From NCBI GenBank assembly GCA_964428355.1, contig CAYRYU010000056.1, forward strand, positions 1 to 44,581: DNA of 44,581 nucleotides, given 5' to 3'. Below the pieces are notes generated by a model. The model was not told where the DNA came from. It ran no database searches and saw nothing but the letters and a program-made list of their open reading frames with translations. Origin of the DNA: CAYRYU01 sp964428355. Its GTDB lineage: Bacteria > Muiribacteriota > Ozemobacteria > Ozemobacterales > Ozemobacteraceae. The translations under genes were made by a program, and so were the position numbers. Numbering within the stretch: position 1 is the stretch's first letter; each line of letters starts with the position of its first letter. This document shows positions 8,557-17,940 of the stretch, one piece after another.

Positions 8557-10235
8557 TTCATGAGCTTTCCTTCGAAAACTTCCTTTTCATGAGGGAAGCA
8601 GTCCTGACTTTTTCCCCTGGACTCAACGTCATTACGGGGGAGACCGGGGCGGGAAAAAGCATCCTTCTCGAGGGATTGAAACTGCTTCTCGGAAAGAAGG
8701 GGCGCTCCGGGCTCGTCCTCTCGGACTCTTCTTCCGCCCGGGTCCAGGCCTCTTTTTCCGTGAAGGGTCAGAAGAGTGTCCTGGAGTTCCTCGAGAAGGC
8801 CGGGCTGACCAACGATGATGATCCGGAAACCTTGATATTATCACGTTCTTTCCGGCGCGAGGGTAGCGAAAAGATCTTCGTGAACGGGATCCTGACGACG
8901 ACTTCCTTCCTGAAGGACCTCGGAAGGTCCCTCGTGGAGATCCACGGGCAAAACGACCACCAGTCGCTTCTTCAGCCCGAAACCCAGTTGCGGCTTCTCG
9001 ACCGGATGGGAGGAAAGCCTCACCAGGCGCATCTGGAAACCTGCCGCAGTCTCTGGAACCGGAAGCGGGAGATGGAACTCGCGTTGGAAGACCTCCAGGA
9101 GCGTCTCGCCTCGGGTTCCCGACGACTCGAGGAGATCCGGGACATCCTCGAGGAGCTGAAAAAGTTGAACCTGTCTTCGCCGAACGAGGAAGAAGAGATC
9201 AGAACCGAACTAGAACGTCTCGTGAACTCCGAATCCATCGAGACCGCGGTCCGGGCCTGTCGAGCCGCTCTGGGGGGAGAGGACGAGTCGCCTGGCGCGG
9301 TTTCCCTCCTCTTCCGCGGGCGGGAAGCGCTCCAGGGTGCCATGGAACACGACCCCGGGTTGAAGGGTTGGTTCGAGGCCGTCGAATCGGTCCACCTCCA
9401 GGCCCAGGACCTTCTGGCGGAGATGAACCGGAGTTCCCGGGAGATCGAGGTCGACCCGCAACGGATCGAGTTTCTCCAGTCACGGCTTTCATCGATTGCG
9501 AAAGCCTGCCGGCGCCACAAGACCGACCTTCCAGGTTTGCTGGCCCTGGTGGTTGCACTCGAAAAGGAGGTCGGAGAACTTACCGCCCCCGATTTCACCA
9601 TCGCCCGCCGGCAGAAGGAGCTACAGGAAGTCGAAACCGAATTCACCAGGGTGGTTTCGGAGATTACCCGGGGGCGGAAGAAGTTGGCGGAGAAACTGGA
9701 GGGGTTGATTTCCGCCGAAATGGCCGATCTTGGTTTTCCACGGTCCAACCTCACGATCAGGCTGCCCGCGGGAAATCCCGGCCCGGCGGGAGCGGAAAGC
9801 GCGGAGTTCATCGTTGCCCTCAATCCCGGAGCCCCGGGAGGTCCTCTCCGCAAGATCGCAAGCGGAGGAGAGCTCTCCCGGACGGCACTGGCGATAAAAC
9901 GGGTTCTCGCCAGGAGCGACGATCTTCCCACGCTCGTTTTCGACGAGATCGACGCCGGGATCGGAGGAACGACCGCCGAGGCGGTCGCCTCGAGCCTTTC
10001 CAGCCTTGCTTCGGAAAAACAGGTCATCCTCGTGACGCACCTTCACCAGATCGCCAAGGAGGGAAAGAGGCATTTCACCGTCAGAAAGGACGTTTCCGGG
10101 GACTCGACGAGCGTTTCGATCAAACCTCTTTCGGGGAAGGAGCGGGAAGCCGAAATAGCCCGCATGGTCGGCCGCCCCGGGAGCGAGGGTCTGGCTTTCG
10201 CACGTTCCCTGCTCAAGAACTCCCCCGGGCGTTAA
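8553..10235 (+). CDS. recN: DNA repair protein RecN
   Basis: SMC-like ATPase that acts at DNA double-strand breaks during recombinational repair. The 560-residue protein has Walker A GETGAGKS (about 29-36), the family N terminus FENFLFMREA, HGQNDHQSLLQPETQ, a central coiled-coil region (about 150-360), the ABC signature ASGGELSRTALAIK (about 435) and Walker B LVFDEIDAGIGG (about 463-474), then the H-loop VTHLHQIA. Length and order match the family. The start codon overlaps the stop of the SpoIID gene (ATGA), so its expression depends at least partly on that leaderless transcript. Confidence 0.97.
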   Translation: MIHELSFENFLFMREAVLTFSPGLNVITGETGAGKSILLEGLKLLLGKKGRSGLVLSDSSSARVQASFSVKGQKSVLEFLEKAGLTNDDDPETLILSRSFRREGSEKIFVNGILTTTSFLKDLGRSLVEIHGQNDHQSLLQPETQLRLLDRMGGKPHQAHLETCRSLWNRKREMELALEDLQERLASGSRRLEEIRDILEELKKLNLSSPNEEEEIRTELERLVNSESIETAVRACRAALGGEDESPGAVSLLFRGREALQGAMEHDPGLKGWFEAVESVHLQAQDLLAEMNRSSREIEVDPQRIEFLQSRLSSIAKACRRHKTDLPGLLALVVALEKEVGELTAPDFTIARRQKELQEVETEFTRVVSEITRGRKKLAEKLEGLISAEMADLGFPRSNLTIRLPAGNPGPAGAESAEFIVALNPGAPGGPLRKIASGGELSRTALAIKRVLARSDDLPTLVFDEIDAGIGGTTAEAVASSLSSLASEKQVILVTHLHQIAKEGKRHFTVRKDVSGDSTSVSIKPLSGKEREAEIARMVGRPGSEGLAFARSLLKNSPGR

Positions 10236-10276
10236 AGATTCTTTAGAAAATGGCCCCGGAACTCGATTTTTTGCCA

Positions 10277-10285
10277 TGCTATACT
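10277..10285 (+). promoter_or_regulatory. Candidate extended -10 promoter for the M30-like protease gene
   Basis: TGCTATACT matches the extended -10 form (TGn plus TATACT) and has no good -35 box. It lies in the 183-bp gap after recN and would give a leader of about 125 nt. I see no clear terminator in this gap. Confidence 0.4.
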
Positions 10286-10418
10286 CTCCCCAAGGTCGAC
10301 AAAGGGAATTTGTCAGGGCCCCAGGCAAGGCCGACAGATTTCCGCCCCGTTTCGCCTGGGGTGGATGTTTCTTTCCCCAGACCAATGACGGTTTGAATTC
10401 TCTTCGAAAGGATTTCCC

Positions 10419-11990
10419 GTGAAGAAGCTCGGTTATTCTTTTCTAGTTTTCCTTTGTTCGTTGATAACGGTTCTCGGAGTTCTGGGTTGCGGAGGAGGAG
10501 GAGGCGGGGGAGGCTCGACCGGCGTCACCGGGCCAACGGTAACCGAACCCGAGCCGTTCGGAGCGGAGCTCGCCCTGCCGGCACAATTCAGCGGATCTGC
10601 AGGGTTTCCGGCAAATTCCACTTCTATGGTCGTGGCCAACTTCACGTCGGAAAAGAAGTCCGCGGTGGTACTGATGAACCGCAGCACTTCGGGCCGAAGC
10701 GTGAGCCTTTCGACATCCCAGACCTACGTTGCCTCCGTCAAGGGGGGTGCGGCGGAGCCCGCCCTGGCAGAGTCACCTGATCCCGAGCCCGAACCCGGAA
10801 GTTCCCTGGCCTTCCACAGGAATCTCCGCCGGTTCCGGAAGACCCTTCCCGGGGTCAGCATTCGGCAGGCGCCCGAAACGTCAAAGCGAGCATCGATCGT
10901 GGCCGACACCGAGGGAACCTCGCAAGTTTTCCGTGTCTACATTTCGGACGGTTACGTCCCCCAGGTGACCGCGACTTGCAGGTTGATCCGGTCCGCGACC
11001 GCGACCTCGAGCCTGATCATCTACGTTGACAACAGCATCAACTGGGCCGACCCCGCGGTGCAGAGTTACGTTCAGCAACTGGGATCGGCGTGGGCGAGCA
11101 TCTACGCGACCGACCGCGCGGTTTTCGGTGCCGAGCCCCCTTCGGGGTTCAATGGCCTTGCGCTGGGAAACGATGTCACGCTGCTGCTGACCAACGTCTG
11201 GAACCAGTCCTATTCGGAGCTCGCGGGTTTCTTCAACCCGGCGGATCTCTATCCCACCTCGACGCAACCGAACTCGAACCAGAGGAAGATGTTCTATCTC
11301 AGCTACAACCCCGTCCGCTTCACCCAGGAAACCATCATCAGCACGATGGCACACGAGTTCCAGCACATGATCAACTTCCACCAGAGGAAGGTCAACGGCC
11401 TCGAAGAGGACACTTGGCTCGACGAAGCTCTGTCGGGATATGCCGAACACATCTGCGGGTACAGCATCAACAACGGGAAGAACCAGTCGAAAGCGCTGCA
11501 GGCGAATGATTTCTTCGATTCGATCGCGGCGACCTCCTTGACGAGCTGGCAGGACACCCATGCCGCCTACGGCCAGGCGTTCCTTTTCGGAGTCTGGTTC
11601 GGGCAGAAATTCGGCGGCCAGGGAGGTTCGCTCCAGAGCCTCCTGACGACCACCACGACCGGAACCGGGGCGATCGCGGCCTTTACCGGGGTGGCTTTCG
11701 ACCGGATCTTCGCGATGTTCCGGCTCGCACTCTACGTCAACGATTATACCGATTCGACATCCAAATACGGCTTGTACAATATCAGCATGACCGGAAACTA
11801 CAGCTTTCCCGGCTGGGCGGACGTGAAACTGAGGGGTCCCGCAAAATTCCGGATCCAGCCGGGCGAGGGAACCGGGGCGGTGACCGTGGCGGCATACTCC
11901 TCCATCTACGTGGAGGTGACCGGAGGAACCGGGGCCAACCTCAACTACGCGTTCCCTTCCGGAACCACCGCCTTCGAAATGCACAAGTAG
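10419..11990 (+). CDS. M30-like zinc metalloprotease, lipoprotein
   Basis: Probable surface-anchored metalloprotease, 523 residues. The N terminus is a lipoprotein signal (FLCSLITVLGVLGC, lipid-modified Cys24) followed by a run of eight glycines as a flexible linker. The zinc site is HEFQH at about 312-316, with Glu336 in WLDEALSGYAEH downstream, matching the HExxH...E plan and surroundings of the hyicolysin/M30 family (MAHEFQHMINF). A C-terminal beta-rich domain of about 90 residues follows. The start codon is GTG at 10419, preceded by GAAAGGA. It appears monocistronic; the next gene is on the opposite strand. Confidence 0.8.
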   Translation: MKKLGYSFLVFLCSLITVLGVLGCGGGGGGGGSTGVTGPTVTEPEPFGAELALPAQFSGSAGFPANSTSMVVANFTSEKKSAVVLMNRSTSGRSVSLSTSQTYVASVKGGAAEPALAESPDPEPEPGSSLAFHRNLRRFRKTLPGVSIRQAPETSKRASIVADTEGTSQVFRVYISDGYVPQVTATCRLIRSATATSSLIIYVDNSINWADPAVQSYVQQLGSAWASIYATDRAVFGAEPPSGFNGLALGNDVTLLLTNVWNQSYSELAGFFNPADLYPTSTQPNSNQRKMFYLSYNPVRFTQETIISTMAHEFQHMINFHQRKVNGLEEDTWLDEALSGYAEHICGYSINNGKNQSKALQANDFFDSIAATSLTSWQDTHAAYGQAFLFGVWFGQKFGGQGGSLQSLLTTTTTGTGAIAAFTGVAFDRIFAMFRLALYVNDYTDSTSKYGLYNISMTGNYSFPGWADVKLRGPAKFRIQPGEGTGAVTVAAYSSIYVEVTGGTGANLNYAFPSGTTAFEMHK

Positions 11991-12048
11991 CAACCACCAG
12001 AGGCGGCGGAATCAGGGACACTCCCGCCCCTCGGTTGAGGAAAACTTT

Positions 12049-12145
12049 CCGCAGATTCCGCGGATTGCCGCAGATGGAAAAGACCCGATCGAATCTGCGC
12101 CAATCAGCGTAATCTGCGAAATCTGCGTATCTGCGTTATTTGCGG
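12049..12145. repeat. Intergenic inverted repeat rich in CTGCG (copy 1)
   Basis: In the 192-bp gap between convergent genes, a left arm at 12049-12077 (CCGCAGATTCCGCGGATT and on) faces a right arm at 12090-12145 containing AATCTGCG repeated at short intervals. The arms are imperfect reverse complements with iterated cGCAGAT units. It shares its unit and gene-end position with the copy at 17941-18009. It may act as a transcription end or a mobile intergenic repeat. Confidence 0.7.
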
Positions 12146-12182
12146 ACAAGCCTTCGAACTACTGGATCGTTTCCTCTATTCC

Positions 12183-14348
12183 CTATCTGGGCATGACCGT
12201 TTCCAGGAACTTCACTCCCGCAACCTGCCCAAGCATCAGACCATGCTGTCCAAGAAGCATGGTGGTTCCCGGATCGGTCCCCCCGAGAATCAGGAGACCT
12301 TCGACGTCTCCAAAGGCCTGCAAGAGGTTGTTGTTGATATCGAGGAATCTGGCCGAAACCATCCCGGCGGTTCTCACCAGCTTCCACGATTGTTCGGGGT
12401 CTCCTGCAACAACCTCCATGACCGCATTGTTGAAGGAAAAAAGGGTGTTGATGAACCCCGACCAGAAACCGGCTGTCCAGGTTGTGGCCAGGCCAACGAT
12501 TCTTTGCATCTCCCGGTACTCGACGATGGATTCGTTTCTTCCGTCATCGAGGACTCCGACCCAACTTCCCGTCTTCCGGTCGATTTCATACCAGGCCGAG
12601 ATCTTTCTGCCCTGGATCTCCACGGGCTTTTCGGGGATAAGGAAGAACATTCCCTCTTTGAGGTTTTCCATGAAAATCCGCTTTCCGAGGGATGACAGGA
12701 CGACTTTGTCCAGCCCATTCTTCTTCGCTTCGGCCTTTCCCGCGGAAACCTCGTCGGGACGCCCCTCGGGCAGACTTTCCTCCGAAGGGGGAACTATCCC
12801 GACGATCTTGATTCCCTGCTCCGAAGCGCTCTGGAAAACGGAACCGACGTCGATCAGCACCTGATCGGAGTTGCCTGTTGCCTTGGAAACGACGTTGATG
12901 CAAGCGCCCTCGATCCAGGATTCGAACAGCCCCCTCATTCCCGCCATGGCATGGGAAGCGGAACGCTTTGCCCCTTGATTCGGAATGGCATTGACCGAAT
13001 CGAAAACCAGATCGGTGGAAAGACGGAAAGGTTTTCCATGAACGGAAACCCCGATGATGCGCCCATCATCGCAGGTGCTGACGGTTCCGAAAGCCCCGTC
13101 CAGGTCTCTCGTCATGCGATGGGAACATGCGCCGATCCAGTAGGAAATGGTACTGGTCATGAGGATCGATGATTTGAGGATCGACTCCGCTTTTTCCTCC
13201 AGCCCGGGCGCAAACGGCCCGGAATCCGGGAGTCTCAGGTCGGGAAGGGGGGTGGCCGCTGAAGCCGCGCTTTTGGCAAGGTCTTTCAAAAACCCCTCCG
13301 GAGGTTCTCCAAAAACGATGCCGAAGGAAGTGAGGTCGTCCAGCCGGTCGATCCCATCCGGACCGGAAATGTACAGATACCGGCGCTGTTTCCTTTCGGG
13401 AAGGTCCGCACCGAAAAGGGAGATATCCATGTAGATTTCCTGGACCGCGACTTCCTTTCCGCCGCCATCCTTCGGGGCGGATGGTCCCTCCAGATTGTCG
13501 AAAACCCCTTTCAGCCGGTCGGCGGCCGGGGGAATCCTGTCATCGTATCGTTCTCCGCCATAGGGTTCCCCTTGGAGGATCTCATCATCGAGGACCACAA
13601 TGGGTCGCAACCTTTGGATCTGCCCGCGAATGGACCTCGAAGAGGAAGAAACCCCCTGGTTCAGGAAAGACAGACGCTTTCCAACAAGCTCCGAAAGAGG
13701 TTTTTCAAAAACGAAAGGAGCCGCTTCATCCGGAAGGTCCGTCTTAGAAAAGACTTCGATCTTCATCGACCGCCTTTCCTCGTTCGAGGGCGCAGGCTTC
13801 GTCATCACGACTTCAACAGCCGGGGTCTGAGCACCTGATCCCCTGAGGAAGGGATCCAGATCGATCCATTTTTCCCCAGTCTTCGCCTGGGCCCAAACAT
13901 GAGTGGAAAGCGCGGCTCTGAGAGACTCATCCTTAACGGGATCGTATCCCTTATCACCCGGAAGCTTTTCTTGTACCTGCGGGGGAAACGAGGCAACGGG
14001 AAAGGCGGTTTTCAGAAGGGTGGTGACCTGCTCATCGTTCAATTGTCCATACGCGAGCCTCGCCTCGATGTTCCTTCTTTGAAGGGCGGATATGATCAGA
14101 TCCGCGGCGTCTGCGGAGTTGGCTTTCTTGTCCCAGCAGACGCCCAGAGGGCCTTTCAGGTAACCCGAATAGGGAGAGAAAGAAACCATTTTACGAACCG
14201 ATTCGAGAATCTTTTCGGGCGAATCCCCCAGCTCCTCCAGGAATCCGTCCAATGTTTCGGGGGCCTTAGTTGCGTGAAGGGGGGCAAGAAAGCCCACCCC
14301 AAGAAAAAGGACAATGAGGGAAACCAGGGTCCGAATTCGTCTTTTCAT
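12183..14348 (-). CDS. Secreted protein with a transglutaminase-like fold lacking the catalytic Cys
   Basis: The 721-residue protein has a signal peptide (LVSLIVLFLGVGFLAPLHA). Residues about 45-170 look like a transglutaminase-like domain: KKANSADAADLIISALQRRN followed by IEARLAYG, and later STHVWAQAKTGEKWIDLDP with His150 and Asp164 in place. The position usually held by the nucleophilic Cys is Ser78, so it is probably a non-catalytic member of the kind seen in secreted bacterial proteins. The remaining 550 residues are not recognised; a helical hydrophobic stretch lies near the C terminus (TTWTAGFWSGFINTLFSF). No Shine-Dalgarno is present; the promoter is immediately adjacent, so the mRNA is probably leaderless. 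It is divergent from the VWA gene. Confidence 0.75.
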   Translation of the reverse strand: MKRRIRTLVSLIVLFLGVGFLAPLHATKAPETLDGFLEELGDSPEKILESVRKMVSFSPYSGYLKGPLGVCWDKKANSADAADLIISALQRRNIEARLAYGQLNDEQVTTLLKTAFPVASFPPQVQEKLPGDKGYDPVKDESLRAALSTHVWAQAKTGEKWIDLDPFLRGSGAQTPAVEVVMTKPAPSNEERRSMKIEVFSKTDLPDEAAPFVFEKPLSELVGKRLSFLNQGVSSSSRSIRGQIQRLRPIVVLDDEILQGEPYGGERYDDRIPPAADRLKGVFDNLEGPSAPKDGGGKEVAVQEIYMDISLFGADLPERKQRRYLYISGPDGIDRLDDLTSFGIVFGEPPEGFLKDLAKSAASAATPLPDLRLPDSGPFAPGLEEKAESILKSSILMTSTISYWIGACSHRMTRDLDGAFGTVSTCDDGRIIGVSVHGKPFRLSTDLVFDSVNAIPNQGAKRSASHAMAGMRGLFESWIEGACINVVSKATGNSDQVLIDVGSVFQSASEQGIKIVGIVPPSEESLPEGRPDEVSAGKAEAKKNGLDKVVLSSLGKRIFMENLKEGMFFLIPEKPVEIQGRKISAWYEIDRKTGSWVGVLDDGRNESIVEYREMQRIVGLATTWTAGFWSGFINTLFSFNNAVMEVVAGDPEQSWKLVRTAGMVSARFLDINNNLLQAFGDVEGLLILGGTDPGTTMLLGQHGLMLGQVAGVKFLETVMPR

Positions 14349-14354
14349 GAGCCA

Positions 14355-14383
14355 ATTGTAAACAGGCGATTTTTTCGTGTCAA
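14355..14383 (-). promoter_or_regulatory. Strong promoter with leaderless start for the 721-residue secreted protein
   Basis: On the minus strand a perfect TTGACA, a 17-bp spacer and TACAAT are followed by six bases (TGGCTC) and then the ATG at 14348. The expected transcription start coincides with the A of ATG. This is the same geometry as upstream of the SpoIID gene. Confidence 0.75.
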
Positions 14384-14400
14384 ACCTGACATGGAGGTTG

Positions 14401-14409
14401 TGTTAAGCT
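14401..14409 (+). promoter_or_regulatory. Candidate extended -10 promoter for the VWA gene
   Basis: TGTTAAGCT fits an extended -10 element (TGn, TAAGCT) about 40 bp before ATG 14449, without a convincing -35. The leader would carry GCGAGGG as the ribosome-binding site. Confidence 0.3.
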
Positions 14410-14448
14410 GATCTCCAAAGAAATCACCGAAAGCGAGGGATTCTGCGA

Positions 14449-17400
14449 ATGCCAACCAGATCCGCCTGCCTGCTTGCTCTGTTGGTTTTGCTGATCGCGA
14501 ATCAGCCGGTTTTTGGACAAACGGACTCGGGGAATGCCGATGAGGAGAATCCCATGAAGATCAGCATTCCGGGAGAGTTCTCGGGAAAGATCGACCCCGT
14601 GGGTGTCGTATGGACCGAGTTCACGGTTCCGAAGGAAGGGCTGGAGTCCCTCTTTGCCGCCCTGAAGGTGGAAGAAGGTAACGATCCGGCCCTGACGCTG
14701 TACAACGAGAACCGGGAGGAGATGACCTCATCCGATTTTTTCGGCACGGACGTTTCCGAGGAGTATCTCACAAGTCTTTTCCTGGCACCTGGAAAATACT
14801 TCCTGGCCCTTCGGGCCAAAGGGGAAGAGGGCTCGGGGGCGAAGAGCTGGAATCTGAAGGTTTCCGGCATTCCGCCGGTTAAAGACGAGGATGTTCATCG
14901 GGCTTTGAACAAAGCGCTGGATTACCTTGTCGCCAAGCAAAAAGAGAACGGGGACATGGGCGACGGGTTCTGGTCTGCAGGACTCAACGGGTTGGCCCTT
15001 CAGGCCCTCCTGGGAGCCGAAGGAATCAAGCGGGACGACTGGAAGACCATTTTCAAGGGAATCGACTTTCTGAAGAACTATTACCATGATCCCGCCTCAA
15101 TCCAGGATCCCCGGCAAAAACTCCTGTATTCGGGAGGCATTTTCGAAGACCCGGACCACGGCAACTACGAACATGCAATTGCCCTCACCGCATTGATCGA
15201 GGCCCAGGCCCTGGGCGTTGAAGCGAACCTGGAACCCATCATCAGGAATGCCCTCGATTTCCTTCTCCGGGGGCAGTTGACGGAGGACCGACCCAAGGAG
15301 CTCGAGGGGCCCTTTGCGCCCGACAATATCCATTACGGGGGTTGGCGATACTTCCTGACCGATCAGACCTCGGATCTATCGGTGACAGCCTGGCAGATCA
15401 TCGCCCTCATCAGCGCGAAGAAGGCGGGGTTGCCCGTTCCCCCCGAGCGATTCGAAAAAGCCCTGGTATTCATCAAGAACTGCTACTGGCCGGAGGACAA
15501 GAGATTCGCCTACCTCGCCGGAACCAATGACACCACCGTCGGGCGATGCGGTATGGCAGCACTCTCCATGAAATTGATGGGTGCGCCCGAAGGCCCAGAA
15601 TACCAGGACGCTTTCAAGGAGATGTTCCGTAAAGCCCCGTCGTGGGAAGGGGAACCGGGTGGAACGTATCCCTTCTACTACTGGTATTACGGAACACGGG
15701 CGGCCTACCTCGCAGGTGGCGACATCTGGAGAGTCTGGCGGCAGAATATCTGCGGAATCCTGGTCCGCCACCAGGAGGCGGACGGAAGCTGGCGGCTGAA
15801 TCATTCGGAGGAAAGATCCGGGAAAACCTACATCGCCGCACTGGGGGCATTGATGCTGGAAATCGGTGCGGGTTGCACTCCCTTCTATCTTCGGACGGAC
15901 AAAGCGCCCAAACGCGCGCCTCCCCGACCGGTCAATGAAATCACGGTTTGTATCGTGAGTCCCGCCAACGGAACGATCGTGAAGGGAATGACCACGATCG
16001 TGGCCAACCCCACCGTTCCGCAAGGGGGAAAAGTGAAAAAGGTTGTCTTCTTCGTCGAGGATAAGCAGGTCGGGGAGGCGGTTTCCGCGCCCTGGGAGTG
16101 CGGTTTCGATTTCGGGGAGGAGGCAAAGGCTCATTCGATCAGGGTCGAAGCCGAGAATGACCAGGGGAAGAAGGCCTCGGCCACTGTCCGCTCCAAGGAT
16201 CTGGTGAACGATGTGCGGGTCAAGATCCATCGCCCTCTCGCGAAGATGGTTTCGGGATCTGAAGAGATCATCGTCGAAGCGGCGGGGCACCCTGAATCCC
16301 CCTTGAAGACCGTTACGGTAACGGTGGACGGTGAAGAGATCTACAGCGGGGAAGAGGCTCCGGGCAGTTTGAGCTTCGAGTTCGGCGCGGGAAAGAGCCA
16401 TACCATAATCGCCCGGGCGGTCAATTCCCTCGGCCGGGAAGCGAGCGATACCGTCAGAACGTTTGAGCCGCCAAACGAGATTTCCGTTTCCATCCAGGAG
16501 CCCTCGCCCGATTCTCTTTTGAGCGGAACCAATCGGGTCCTGGCCCATCCCCTGGTTCCGGAGGGGAACATCGTCACCAGGGTGACATTTTTCGTCGATG
16601 GGAAGGAGATAGCGGTTCAATCGCAAGAGCCATGGGAAACGGAGTTCGATTTCGGAGAGGCGGTGATTTCCCACGTGATCAAGGTGGTTGCGGAAAATGC
16701 GCAGGGAAAGCAGGCTTCCGCGGAAGTCACCACGCGGCAGCCCCAAAGCAACATCGAGGTCCATATCCGCAGGCCCCGGGAGGAGATCGTCACGGGGGAA
16801 CTCGATATCGAGGCGGAAGCTTTTTCGAATCCGGAATCTCCCCTGAAAAGCGTTACCATCGAAGTCGATGGAAAAGAGGTTTTCACGGGGACGGAAGAGC
16901 CGTTTTCCGTGAAGTTCGACTTCGGCCAGGAAGCCACGGTCCATGAAATCGTCGCAAAAGCCGTCAATTCGGCAGGCAAGACCGCCGAGGACAGGGTGAA
17001 GACGACCGAGCCCCCGCCCCTGGAGGTGGACCTGACCGCGATCGTGACAGATGCCAAAAACGTCCATGTACTCGATCGCAAGATGGAAGATTTCCAGATT
17101 CTCGAGAACGGAAAGGCCCAGAAGATCGTCAGGTTCAAACGCGAGGCTGTCCCGGTCAGCATCGCCTTGATCCTCGACACAAGCGGCAGCATGAAGAAAA
17201 GCATGGGAGACATGCAGAAAGCGGCCACCCAGTTCCTTTCGCAGCTCCAATCACAGGACAGCCTCGTCCTCATGGAGTTTTCCGACGACGTCAACATCCT
17301 GCAGGATTTCACATCCGATGTGGGCATCCTTTCGGATGCCGTGAAACGGACCAAAGCCACCCGCGGAACCGCCCTGTATGACGCGGTCATCGCCGGGTGC

Positions 17401-17808
17401 AGGAAGCTGAAGGAACGCCAGGGGAAGGCAGCCATCATCCTTCTTTCCGACGGAAAAGACGAGGACAACGCCGGGACCAAGCCCGGCAGCAAACAGACTT
17501 CCGAACAGGCCATCCAGGTTGCCAAGGAGACCGGGGCGATCATCTACCCCTTGGGGCTCGGCAAGAAGATCTCGAAAGAGTTCCTGGAAAGCCTTGCTCT
17601 GGAAAGCGGGGGACGGGCATATTTCCCTCCGTCAGCCAAGGACCTTGCCCAGATCTATTCCCAGATCGCAAAGGAACTGCGCAGCCAGTATTCGCTGGGA
17701 TACTCCTCCACGAACCGGGTCCGGGATGGCAAGTGGCGTTCGCTGGAAATCTCCGTTCCGGGAACCGACTTGAACGTTCGCACCCGAAAAGGTTTCTTCG
17801 CACGCTAA
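14449..17808 (+). CDS. Secreted modular protein: PPC-like, alpha-toroid, four Ig-like units, VWA domain
   Basis: The 1119-residue protein has a signal peptide (LLALLVLLIANQPVFG). Domains in order: a PPC-like beta domain (about 30-145), an alpha-alpha toroid resembling prenyltransferase/squalene-cyclase repeats (about 145-470, with GFWSAGLNGLALQALLGAE and YGGWRYFLTDQTSDLSVTAW), four Ig-like units (about 496-855), and a VWA domain of the VWFA-related Acidobacterial type (about 860-1119). The MIDAS is intact: Asp910-Thr-Ser912-Gly-Ser914, with RGTALYDAV and LLSDGKDED downstream. It is probably a large extracytoplasmic adhesion or scaffold protein; ligand and partner are unknown. It is transcribed divergently from the pseudo-transglutaminase protein, which may be functionally linked. 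Confidence 0.85.
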   Translation: MPTRSACLLALLVLLIANQPVFGQTDSGNADEENPMKISIPGEFSGKIDPVGVVWTEFTVPKEGLESLFAALKVEEGNDPALTLYNENREEMTSSDFFGTDVSEEYLTSLFLAPGKYFLALRAKGEEGSGAKSWNLKVSGIPPVKDEDVHRALNKALDYLVAKQKENGDMGDGFWSAGLNGLALQALLGAEGIKRDDWKTIFKGIDFLKNYYHDPASIQDPRQKLLYSGGIFEDPDHGNYEHAIALTALIEAQALGVEANLEPIIRNALDFLLRGQLTEDRPKELEGPFAPDNIHYGGWRYFLTDQTSDLSVTAWQIIALISAKKAGLPVPPERFEKALVFIKNCYWPEDKRFAYLAGTNDTTVGRCGMAALSMKLMGAPEGPEYQDAFKEMFRKAPSWEGEPGGTYPFYYWYYGTRAAYLAGGDIWRVWRQNICGILVRHQEADGSWRLNHSEERSGKTYIAALGALMLEIGAGCTPFYLRTDKAPKRAPPRPVNEITVCIVSPANGTIVKGMTTIVANPTVPQGGKVKKVVFFVEDKQVGEAVSAPWECGFDFGEEAKAHSIRVEAENDQGKKASATVRSKDLVNDVRVKIHRPLAKMVSGSEEIIVEAAGHPESPLKTVTVTVDGEEIYSGEEAPGSLSFEFGAGKSHTIIARAVNSLGREASDTVRTFEPPNEISVSIQEPSPDSLLSGTNRVLAHPLVPEGNIVTRVTFFVDGKEIAVQSQEPWETEFDFGEAVISHVIKVVAENAQGKQASAEVTTRQPQSNIEVHIRRPREEIVTGELDIEAEAFSNPESPLKSVTIEVDGKEVFTGTEEPFSVKFDFGQEATVHEIVAKAVNSAGKTAEDRVKTTEPPPLEVDLTAIVTDAKNVHVLDRKMEDFQILENGKAQKIVRFKREAVPVSIALILDTSGSMKKSMGDMQKAATQFLSQLQSQDSLVLMEFSDDVNILQDFTSDVGILSDAVKRTKATRGTALYDAVIAGCRKLKERQGKAAIILLSDGKDEDNAGTKPGSKQTSEQAIQVAKETGAIIYPLGLGKKISKEFLESLALESGGRAYFPPSAKDLAQIYSQIAKELRSQYSLGYSSTNRVRDGKWRSLEISVPGTDLNVRTRKGFFAR
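15934..17013 (+). repeat. Two-domain (540-bp) internal duplication giving four Ig-like units
   Basis: Ig-like units begin at 15934, 16207, 16474 and 16750. Units 1 and 3 share the form VPxGxxVxxVxFFVxxKxx; units 2 and 4 share PESPLKxVTxxVDGxE. The 1+2 pair is offset from the 3+4 pair by exactly 540 bp (180 residues), so the present array arose by duplication of a two-domain block. Confidence 0.75.
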
Positions 17809-17940
17809 CTGATCGATGGAAATCCATTCTTTCTCCTTCCAGGATTCCGAAATGGTGATCGATGCCACCAGGAACCTGGATTTCTTTGATTCGGCAAGAA
17901 AGGACATGATGGCGCTTTTCCGATGAACAGGAAGACCCAG

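Noticed and set aside
10490..10515. Short GGA/GGC run that could be a microsatellite
   Set aside because: It encodes the glycine linker just after the lipoprotein Cys and is explained by coding.
15376..17250. 624-codon minus-strand frame inside the VWA gene
   Set aside because: Antisense shadow of a gene with clear Ig-like repeats and VWA motifs.
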